Origin: AWTP1-18 sp036518635
GTDB lineage: Bacteria; Pseudomonadota; Gammaproteobacteria; Burkholderiales; Rhodocyclaceae
Length of the DNA stretch: 25,903 nucleotides
Direction of reading: 5' to 3'
Assembly: GCA_036518635.1 (NCBI GenBank)
Contig: DATDMT010000001.1
Coordinates: 1 to 25,903, forward strand
Position 1 is the stretch's first letter. Each line of letters starts with the position of its first letter. Shown piece by piece: positions 15,060 to 21,578 of this stretch. A program made the position numbers and the translations under genes. Below the pieces are notes generated by a model that had not been told where the DNA came from, searched no databases, and worked only from the letters and a program-made list of their open reading frames with translations.

Positions 15060-15556
15060 TGCGGCAGTTCCAGCTTCATCGCCAGCACCTTTTCCGACTG
15101 GGCAGCACGAAAGGCTTCCAGCTTCTGCGCCAGCACCGCGTCGGTGGTCGCCAGCAGCGCGGCGGCGAACAGGCCCGCATTGGCGGCGCCGGCCTCGCCG
15201 ATGGCGAAGGTGGCGACCGGGATGCCCTTCGGCATCTGGACGATGGAGAGCAGCGAGTCCATGCCGTTCAGCGCCTTGGACTGCACCGGCACGCCGAGCA
15301 CCGGGACGATGGTCTTGGCCGCCAGCATGCCCGGCAAGTGGGCGGCGCCGCCGGCGCCGGCGATGATCGCGCGCAGGCCGCGCTGCTGGGCGGTGGCGGC
15401 ATATTCGAACAACAGGTCGGGGGTGCGGTGGGCGGAGACGACGCGGGCTTCAAAGGCGACGCCGAATTCCTCCAGCACCTTCGCCGCGCACTGCATGGTG
15501 GGCCAGTCGGAATCCGAGCCCATGACGATGCCGACCAGGGGTTGCTTGGCGTTCAT
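15056..15556 (-). CDS. purE: 5-(carboxyamino)imidazole ribonucleotide mutase (PurE)
   Basis: A 166-residue enzyme of de novo purine synthesis that rearranges N5-CAIR to CAIR; the family forms octamers in the cytoplasm. Visible motifs are GSDSDWPTM at 13-21, SAHRTP at 41-46 with the catalytic histidine, the AGAGGAAHLPGMLA stretch around 72-85 and VPVQSKALNGMDSLLSIVQMP after it, all typical of class I PurE. The frame is open further upstream to 15700, but that is inside folD and the ATG at 15556 gives the normal N terminus. It overlaps the folD stop and the purK start by 4 bases each. Confidence 0.97.
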   Translation of the reverse strand: MNAKQPLVGIVMGSDSDWPTMQCAAKVLEEFGVAFEARVVSAHRTPDLLFEYAATAQQRGLRAIIAGAGGAAHLPGMLAAKTIVPVLGVPVQSKALNGMDSLLSIVQMPKGIPVATFAIGEAGAANAGLFAAALLATTDAVLAQKLEAFRAAQSEKVLAMKLELPQ

Positions 15557-16416
15557 TTGGCTTGCTCCTGTGCAGCCCGCTCCGCCGACTCCAGGGTGTT
15601 GGCCAGCAGCATGGTGATGGTCATCGGGCCGACGCCGCCGGGCACCGGGCTGATCGCACCGGCCACGTCCTTGGCGCTGTCGAAATCCACGTCGCCGCAA
15701 AGCTTGCCATCGGGCAAACGGTTGATACCGACGTCCACCACGATGGCGCCGGGCTTAAGCATGTCGCCGGTGATCATCTTCGGCCGGCCCACGGCCGCCA
15801 CCAGAATGTCGGCGCGCTTGGTGTGGAAGTTCAAATCCTTGGTCTGCGAGTGGCAGACGGTGACGGTGCAGCCGGCGCCGAGCAGCAGCATCGCCATCGG
15901 CTTGCCAACGATATTGCTGCGGCCGACGATCACCGCCTCGGCGCCCTTCAGCTTCACGTCGGCGGACTCGAGCATTTTCATCACACCATAGGGCGTGCAG
16001 GGAATGAAGCGCGGATTGCCCTGCATCAGGGCGCCGACGTTCTCGGCGTGGAACCCGTCCACATCCTTCTCGGGGGCGATGGCCTCGAGCACCGCATCGG
16101 AATCGAAATGCTTAGGCAGCGGCAGTTGCACCAGGATGCCATGCACGCTGGGATCGGCGTTCAGCTCGGCGATCCGGGCCAGCACCACGGCGGGGTCCGC
16201 ATCCTTCTGGTAGACGTCCTTGATCGAGCGCATGCCGGCCTTCTCGCAGCCGGCCACCTTGTTGCGCACGTAGACGGCGGAGGCGGGATCTTCGCCCACC
16301 AGGATCACCGCCAGGCAGGGCTGGACGCCACGGGCCGTGAGGGCGGCGGCACGCTCGGCGAGCTGGCCGCGAACGGCGGCGGCAAGAGCGTTGCCATCAA
16401 GGATGCGTGCAGTCAT
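15553..16416 (-). CDS. folD: Bifunctional methylenetetrahydrofolate dehydrogenase/cyclohydrolase (FolD)
   Basis: A 287-residue enzyme that oxidises 5,10-methylene-THF with NADP and hydrolyses the product to 10-formyl-THF, the one-carbon donor for purine synthesis. Catalytic Tyr 49 and Lys 53 lie in the YVRNKVAGC motif. Further motifs are QLPLPKHFD, EKDVDGFH, PCTPYGVMKML and the Rossmann segment VIVGRSNIVGKPMAMLLL. The ATG at 16416 has a GGGGAA ribosome site. It heads the operon with purE, purK and the Sua5 gene, and is preceded by a good promoter at 16442-16470. The grouping with purE and purK fits its supply role. Confidence 0.97.
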   Translation of the reverse strand: MTARILDGNALAAAVRGQLAERAAALTARGVQPCLAVILVGEDPASAVYVRNKVAGCEKAGMRSIKDVYQKDADPAVVLARIAELNADPSVHGILVQLPLPKHFDSDAVLEAIAPEKDVDGFHAENVGALMQGNPRFIPCTPYGVMKMLESADVKLKGAEAVIVGRSNIVGKPMAMLLLGAGCTVTVCHSQTKDLNFHTKRADILVAAVGRPKMITGDMLKPGAIVVDVGINRLPDGKLCGDVDFDSAKDVAGAISPVPGGVGPMTITMLLANTLESAERAAQEQAK

Positions 16417-16441
16417 GGGTTCCCCGCGGAAAAAGGGGGGA

Positions 16442-16470
16442 ATTATCCGGTTTCGGGGACGACCCGTCCA
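16442..16470 (-). promoter_or_regulatory. Sigma-70-type promoter of the folD operon
   Basis: On the minus strand, TGGACG (16465-16470, four of six) and GATAAT (16442-16447, five of six) are separated by exactly 17 bases. Transcription would start near 16435, giving a leader of about 20 bases that contains the folD ribosome site. Confidence 0.5.
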
Positions 16471-16520
16471 GCCGCCATTGAGCCGCCGGCCGCCGCCTAA
16501 AGACCATTTTCAGGCTCATC

Positions 16521-16567
16521 CGTAAAAACACGTATTGCGCATTACGAATCGTTGTTTTACGATACGG
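16521..16567. promoter_or_regulatory. Cluster of CGTA/TACG half-sites upstream of aceE
   Basis: This AT-richer stretch between folD and aceE contains repeated CGTA/TACG words: an imperfect palindrome CGTATTGCGCATTACG (16531-16546) and two similar 10-mers, TTACGAATCG (16542-16551) and TTACGATACG (16557-16566), 15 bases apart. It looks like a multi-site operator for the pyruvate dehydrogenase operon. It does not match the E. coli PdhR site, so the regulator is unknown. Confidence 0.4.
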
Positions 16568-16622
16568 AACACATCTGCTGGGCGAGGATCACCATTCATC
16601 GCTAAGCTGGGTGAAAAAGCCG

Positions 16623-16645
16623 GGTGCGGGGCGATCCCCCGCACC
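16623..16645. promoter_or_regulatory. Strong hairpin in the aceE leader
   Basis: A perfect 9-bp stem, GGTGCGGGG and CCCCGCACC, with a 5-base loop, ends about 15 bases before the aceE Shine-Dalgarno. On the minus strand it is followed by CGGCTTTTT and could stop antisense transcription towards folD. On the plus strand it lacks a T-run, so it may affect mRNA stability or translation instead. Confidence 0.5.
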
Positions 16646-16674
16646 AATCGCATAACGAGAGAGGAGCGTTCCAA

Positions 16675-19347
16675 ATGAGTGCTTTGCCCCCCGTCACTTC
16701 GGCCGCCGATGCCGACCCGCAAGAAACCCGCGAATGGCTCGACGCCCTGGAAGGGGTGATCGATCACGAAGGCCCCGAACGCGCCCACTACTTGGTGGAA
16801 CAACTGGTCCAGCGCGGCCGCGAGTCCGGCGTCGACATTCCTTTCTCGGCCAATACCGAATACATCAACACCATCCCGGTGGAGCTGCAGCCCAAGTACC
16901 CGGGCAATCCGGACCTGGAAATCAAGATTCACTCCTACATCCGCTGGAACGCCATGGCCATGGTCGTGCGCGCCAACAAGGACACCAACGTCGGCGGCCA
17001 CATCGCCTCCTTCGCCTCCGCCGCCGCCCTCTATGACGTCGGCTTTTCCCACTTCTGGCGCGCCCCCACCGCCGAGCACGGCGGCGACCTGATCTTCTTC
17101 CAGGGCCATTCGGTGCCCGGCGTCTATGCCCGCGCCTTCATGCTCGGCCGCCTGACCCAGGAACAGATGGACAACTTCCGCCAGGAAACCGGCGGCAAGG
17201 GCATCTCCTCCTACCCCCACCCCTGGCTGATGCCGGACTTCTGGCAGTTCCCCACGGTGTCGATGGGCCTCGGCCCGATCCAGGCGATCTACCACGCCCG
17301 CTTCATGAAGTATCTGGATTCCCGCGGCCTGGCCAAGGCTGCCGACCGCAAGGTGTGGGCCTTCCTCGGTGACGGCGAGACCGATGAGGTGGAATCGCTG
17401 GGCGCGATCAGCATGGCCGGCCGCGAGAAGCTGGATAACCTGATCTTCGTCATCAACTGCAACCTGCAGCGGCTGGACGGCCCGGTGCGCGGCAACGGCA
17501 AGATCATCCAGGAGCTGGAATCGGAATTCCGCGGCTCCGGCTGGAACGTCATCAAGCTGATCTGGGGCACCCACTGGGACGCCCTGTTCGCCCGGGACAA
17601 GGCCGGCATCCTGAAGAAGCGGATGATGGAAGTGGTGGACGGCGAGTACCAGACCTACAAGGCCAAGGACGGCGCCTTCGTCCGCGAGAACTTCTTCAAC
17701 ACCCCGGAACTGAAGGCCCTGGTGGCCGACTGGACCGACGACGAAATCTGGCAACTGAACCGCGGCGGCCACGACATCTTCAAGATTTTCGCCGCCTACA
17801 AGGCCGCGGTGGAGCACAAGGGCGCACCGACCCTGATCCTGGCCAAGACCATCAAGGGCTTCGGCATGGGCCAGGCCGGCGAGGCGATGAACATCAGCCA
17901 TCAGCAGAAGAAGATGGATCACGAGCAGATCGCCCGCTTCCGCGACCGCTTCAAGCTGCCGGTGAGCGACGACCAACTGGACCAGATTCCCTATCTGAAG
18001 TTCACCGAGGATTCCGAGGAATACAAGTACCTGGCGGCCCGCCGCCAATCCCTCGGCGGCTACCTGCCGCAGCGCCGGCGCAAGGCCGACCCGCTGCCGG
18101 TACCGGCGCTGGACACTTTCGAGGCGCTGCTGAAGGCCTCCGGCGAAGGCCGCGAACTGTCCACCACCATGGCCATCGTCCGGGTGATGAACACCCTGCT
18201 GAAGGACAAGCAGATCGGCAAGCGGGTGGTGCCCATCGTCCCCGACGAATCGCGCACCTTCGGCATGGAAGGCATGTTCCGCCAGTACGGCATCTGGAGC
18301 CAGGAAGGCCAGAAGTACGTGCCGGAAGACCACGACCAGCTGATGTTCTACAAGGAATCGAAGACCGGCCAGGTGCTGCAGGAAGGCATCAACGAAGCCG
18401 GTGCGATGAGCGACTGGATCGCCGCCGCCACCGCCTACTCGGTGCACAACGTGCAGATGATTCCCTTCTACATCTGCTACTCGATGTTCGGCCTGCAGCG
18501 CACCCTGGACCTCTGCTGGGCTGCCGGCGACCAGCGCGCCCGCGGTTTCCTGATCGGCGGCACCGCCGGCCGCACCACGCTGAACGGCGAAGGCCTACAG
18601 CATGAGGACGGCCACAGCCTGGTGCTCTCCAACCTGATCCCCAACTGCGTCTCCTACGACCCCACCTTCCAGTACGAAGTGGCGGTGGTGGTGCAGGACG
18701 GCCTGCGCCGCATGCACCAGGAACAGGAGGACGTCTTCTACTACATCACCGTGATGAACGAGAACTACGAGCACCCGGAAATGCCGAAGGGCGCCGAGGC
18801 CGACATCATCAAGGGTATGTACCAGTTCCGTAAGGGCACCGCCTCCTCCGGCCCGCGCGTGCAGTTGCTCGGCTCCGGCACGATCTTCCGCGAGGTGATC
18901 GCCGCCGCCGATCTGCTGAAGAACGACTGGGGCGTCGAGGCCGACCTGTGGGGCTGCCCCAGCTTCAACGAACTGGCCCGCGACGGCCAGGATGCCGCCC
19001 GCTGGAACCTGCTGCATCCGCTGGAGAAGCCGCGCCAGTCCCACGTGGAAAAGTGTCTCGACGACACCCGCGGCCCGGTGGTCGCCGCCACCGATTACAT
19101 CCGCCTGTTCTCCGAGCAGATCCGCCCCTACGTCAATCGCCGCTACGTCACCCTGGGCACCGACGGCTTCGGCCGCTCCGACACCCGCGAGAAGCTGCGC
19201 GCCTTCTTCGAGGTGGACCGCCACTGGGTCACCCTCGCCGCCCTGAAGGCCCTGGCCGACGAAGGCACGATCGAACGCGACAAGGTTGCCGCCGCCCTGG
19301 TCAAGTACAACCTTGACCCGAACAAGCCCAACCCCGTGACGGTTTAA
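16675..19347 (+). CDS. aceE: Pyruvate dehydrogenase E1 component, homodimeric type
   Basis: An 890-residue thiamine-diphosphate enzyme that decarboxylates pyruvate and acetylates the lipoyl groups of E2. It matches the large homodimeric E1p of gammaproteobacteria throughout: NTEYINTIPVELQPKYPGN near the start, FLGDGETDEVESLGA (diphosphate and Mg binding, near 232) followed by INCNLQRLDGPVRGN, NRGGHDIFKIF, the ISHQQKKM loop histidine, DESRTFGMEG, LQEGINEAGAM, and GTAGRTTLNGEGLQHEDGHS. The ATG at 16675 follows GAGGAG by about 9 bases; the frame is open further upstream to 16624 without a ribosome site. It is first in the operon aceE-aceF-proteasome-like gene-lpdA. The upstream region holds a leader hairpin and an operator-like repeat cluster. 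Confidence 0.98.
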   Translation: MSALPPVTSAADADPQETREWLDALEGVIDHEGPERAHYLVEQLVQRGRESGVDIPFSANTEYINTIPVELQPKYPGNPDLEIKIHSYIRWNAMAMVVRANKDTNVGGHIASFASAAALYDVGFSHFWRAPTAEHGGDLIFFQGHSVPGVYARAFMLGRLTQEQMDNFRQETGGKGISSYPHPWLMPDFWQFPTVSMGLGPIQAIYHARFMKYLDSRGLAKAADRKVWAFLGDGETDEVESLGAISMAGREKLDNLIFVINCNLQRLDGPVRGNGKIIQELESEFRGSGWNVIKLIWGTHWDALFARDKAGILKKRMMEVVDGEYQTYKAKDGAFVRENFFNTPELKALVADWTDDEIWQLNRGGHDIFKIFAAYKAAVEHKGAPTLILAKTIKGFGMGQAGEAMNISHQQKKMDHEQIARFRDRFKLPVSDDQLDQIPYLKFTEDSEEYKYLAARRQSLGGYLPQRRRKADPLPVPALDTFEALLKASGEGRELSTTMAIVRVMNTLLKDKQIGKRVVPIVPDESRTFGMEGMFRQYGIWSQEGQKYVPEDHDQLMFYKESKTGQVLQEGINEAGAMSDWIAAATAYSVHNVQMIPFYICYSMFGLQRTLDLCWAAGDQRARGFLIGGTAGRTTLNGEGLQHEDGHSLVLSNLIPNCVSYDPTFQYEVAVVVQDGLRRMHQEQEDVFYYITVMNENYEHPEMPKGAEADIIKGMYQFRKGTASSGPRVQLLGSGTIFREVIAAADLLKNDWGVEADLWGCPSFNELARDGQDAARWNLLHPLEKPRQSHVEKCLDDTRGPVVAATDYIRLFSEQIRPYVNRRYVTLGTDGFGRSDTREKLRAFFEVDRHWVTLAALKALADEGTIERDKVAAALVKYNLDPNKPNPVTV

Positions 19348-19361
19348 GGAGGCCGACGATC

Positions 19362-21008
19362 ATGACGCAACTGATTGAAGTCAAAGTCCCCGACATCGGC
19401 GACTACAGCGACGTGCCGGTGATCGACCTGGCCGTCAAGGTGGGCGACACCATCGCCGTCGATGACACGGTGTGCACCCTGGAATCCGACAAGGCGACCA
19501 TGGACGTGCCCTCTTCCGCCGCCGGTGTGGTCAAGGAAATCCTGATCAAGGTCGGCGACAAGGTGGCCGAAGGCAGCCTGCTGATCAAGGTCGAAGGCAG
19601 TGCAACCGCCGCTGCCGCTGCCCCGGCTGCCGCAGCGACGCCAGCCCCTGCACCTGCCGCTGCGCCCGCCCCCGCTGCCGCTCCCGCGGTGGCGGCCCCG
19701 GCTGCCGGCGGTGGTGTGATCGACGTACAGGTCCCCGACATCGGCGACTACAGCGATGTGCCGGTGATCGACCTAGCGGTCAAGGTAGGCGACACCATTG
19801 CCATCGATTACACGGTGTGCACCCTCGAATCCGACAAGGCGACCATGGACGTGCCTTCCTCCGCCGCCGGCGTGATCACCGCCGTGCTGGTCAAGGTGGG
19901 CGACAAGGTGAGCCAGGGCGTGGTGCTGATCAAGGTGGCCAGCGCCGGCGCCGCCAGTGCCGCGGCGCCCCAGGCTGCCGCTGCGCCCGCCGCGGCCCCG
20001 ACCGCTGCTGCGGCCGCGCCTGCGGCACCGGCAGCCCCCGTTGCCAGCGCCGCCCCCGGCGCGATGCTGCCTGCCGGCAGCAAGACCCACGCCTCGCCCT
20101 CGGTGCGCGCCTTTGCCCGCGAACTCGGCGCCGACCTGGCCAAGGTACCGGCCAGCGGCCCCAAGGGTCGCATCACCCAGGAAGACGTCACCCGCTTCGT
20201 CAAGGGCATCGTCACCGGCGCCACGGCGGCGCCGAAGGCTGCTGCCGGCGGCGGCGTGACCGGTGGCGGCACCCTGGACCTGCTGCCCTGGCCGAAGGTG
20301 GACTTCGCCAAGTTCGGCGCGGTGGAGGTCAAGCCGCTGTCTCGCATCAAGAAGATTTCCGGCGCCAACCTGCACCGCAACTGGGTAATGATTCCCCATG
20401 TCACCCAGTTCGACGAGGCCGACATCACCGACATCGAAGCCTTCCGGGTGCAGATGAACAAGGAGAACGAGAAGTCCGGCGGCGCCAAGCTGACCATGCT
20501 GGCCTTCCTGATCAAGGCCAGCGTTGCGGCCCTGAAGAAGTACCCCGAGTTCAACGCTTCCCTCGACGGCGACAACCTGGTACTAAAGCAGTACTTCCAC
20601 ATCGGCTTCGCCGCCGACACGCCGAATGGCCTGGTGGTGCCAGTGATCCGCGATTGCGACAAGAAGGGCCTGCTGCAGATCGCCGAGGAAATGGGTGCTT
20701 TGGCGAAGAAAGCGCGGGACGGCAAGCTCGGCCCGGCCGAGATGAGCGGCGGCTGCTTCTCCATCTCCAGCCTCGGCGGCATCGGCGGCACCGCCTTCAC
20801 GCCGATCATCAACGCCCCAGAAGTCGCCATCCTCGGCGTCTCCAAGACCCAGACCAAGCCGGTCTGGGACGGCAAGCAGTTCGTGCCGAAGCAGATGCTG
20901 CCCCTGTCCCTGTCCTACGACCACCGGGTCATCGACGGCGCCTCGGCGGCCCGCTTCACCAGCTACCTGGCGGCGCTGATGGCCGACCTGCGGAGGGCCG
21001 CCCTGTGA
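19362..21008 (+). CDS. aceF: Pyruvate dehydrogenase E2, dihydrolipoyllysine acetyltransferase (two lipoyl domains)
   Basis: A 548-residue E2 core protein. Domains: lipoyl 1 (residues 1-78, lipoyl-Lys 44 in ESDKATM), an Ala-Pro linker, lipoyl 2 (about 118-195, Lys 159), a second Ala-rich linker, the peripheral subunit-binding domain (about 244-281, SPSVRAFARELG...GRITQEDV) and the catalytic acetyltransferase domain (about 305-548) with the active-site HRVIDG at 521-526. It transfers the acetyl group to CoA and forms the core of the complex. E. coli has three lipoyl domains; here there are two, plus one on E3. The start follows a perfect AAGGAGG that overlaps the aceE stop. The first 50 residues of the two lipoyl repeats are almost identical. 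Confidence 0.98.
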   Translation: MTQLIEVKVPDIGDYSDVPVIDLAVKVGDTIAVDDTVCTLESDKATMDVPSSAAGVVKEILIKVGDKVAEGSLLIKVEGSATAAAAAPAAAATPAPAPAAAPAPAAAPAVAAPAAGGGVIDVQVPDIGDYSDVPVIDLAVKVGDTIAIDYTVCTLESDKATMDVPSSAAGVITAVLVKVGDKVSQGVVLIKVASAGAASAAAPQAAAAPAAAPTAAAAAPAAPAAPVASAAPGAMLPAGSKTHASPSVRAFARELGADLAKVPASGPKGRITQEDVTRFVKGIVTGATAAPKAAAGGGVTGGGTLDLLPWPKVDFAKFGAVEVKPLSRIKKISGANLHRNWVMIPHVTQFDEADITDIEAFRVQMNKENEKSGGAKLTMLAFLIKASVAALKKYPEFNASLDGDNLVLKQYFHIGFAADTPNGLVVPVIRDCDKKGLLQIAEEMGALAKKARDGKLGPAEMSGGCFSISSLGGIGGTAFTPIINAPEVAILGVSKTQTKPVWDGKQFVPKQMLPLSLSYDHRVIDGASAARFTSYLAALMADLRRAAL

Positions 21009-21574
21009 CCACCATCACCGTGGTGAAAAAGGGCCATGAGGTGGCGATCGCCTCCGACGCCCTGACCACCTTCGGCGACACGCGACTGGGGCGCTCCTAC
21101 AAGGGCGAGCACGACAAGATCCTCAACCTGGCGGATTCCTGGGTCGGCGTCTGCGGCAGCTCGGCCCACCACCTGGTGCTGATCTCCGCCATCGCCCAGT
21201 TGCAGGACGTCAAGCTAGGCTCGCGGATGGAGGTGTACGAGACCTTTCGCCGCCTGCACCCGATTCTCAAGGAACACGCCTATCTGAACCCGAAGGAAGA
21301 CGATGGCGATCCCTACGAGTCCTCGCAGATCACCGCCCTGATCGCCAACAACAGCGGCATCTACGGCGTGTTCTCGCTGCGCGAAGTGTTCGAGTTCGAT
21401 CGTTTCTGGGGCATCGGTTCCGGGCGCAACTATGCCCTCGGCGCCATGCACGCCCTCTACGACGGCCCCGGCAGCGCCAGCGACATCGCCCGTGCCGGCG
21501 TCATGGCGGGCATCGAATTCGACACCTCGTCTGGCGGACCGGTTGTCGTCCATAGCGTCACATTGAAGGGGTGA
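21005..21574 (+). CDS. Proteasome/HslV-like Ntn hydrolase, BPH-like, inside the PDH operon
   Basis: A 189-residue protein of the proteasome beta-subunit/HslV fold. After removal of the start Met the N terminus is TTITVV, placing a threonine nucleophile first as in HslV. The next motifs are ASDALTTFGDTR, with Asp 18 at the position of proteasome Asp17, and HDKILN, with Lys 38 as the probable match to Lys33 after a short insertion. Then follow GVCGSSAHH, GIGSGRNYALGAMHAL and EFDTSSGGPV, typical of the fold. It resembles the betaproteobacterial proteasome homologue (BPH) described as a self-assembling double ring without a known ATPase. It is shorter than Anbu, and no hslU lies nearby. The GTG start overlaps the aceF stop (GTGA), with GGAGG at 20992-20996; lpdA begins 4 bases after the stop. 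Peptidase activity and substrates are unknown; the location suggests a link to the PDH complex. Confidence 0.85.
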   Translation: MTTITVVKKGHEVAIASDALTTFGDTRLGRSYKGEHDKILNLADSWVGVCGSSAHHLVLISAIAQLQDVKLGSRMEVYETFRRLHPILKEHAYLNPKEDDGDPYESSQITALIANNSGIYGVFSLREVFEFDRFWGIGSGRNYALGAMHALYDGPGSASDIARAGVMAGIEFDTSSGGPVVVHSVTLKG

Positions 21575-21578
21575 GGCC

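Noticed and set aside
13344..15617. 757-codon plus-strand frame across purK and purE
   Set aside because: It runs antisense to three certain genes and encodes compositionally skewed sequence without motifs.
16516..18447. 643-codon open frame antisense to aceE
   Set aside because: It is a shadow of a strongly biased GC-rich gene. The product is His/Gly/Val-rich low-complexity sequence with no domain, and aceE on the other strand is certain.
19472..21574. 700-codon frame that would fuse an N-terminal part to the proteasome-like protein
   Set aside because: The first ~510 codons are an off-frame shadow of aceF rich in Arg and Gly. The GTG at 21005 with GGAGG upstream gives the correct N-terminal Thr, so no fusion exists.
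21005..21574. Calling the proteasome-like gene hslV
   Set aside because: No hslU is adjacent, the spacing to the Lys33 equivalent differs, and long segments (such as the KEDDGDPYESSQ region) do not match HslV. A BPH-like family fits better.
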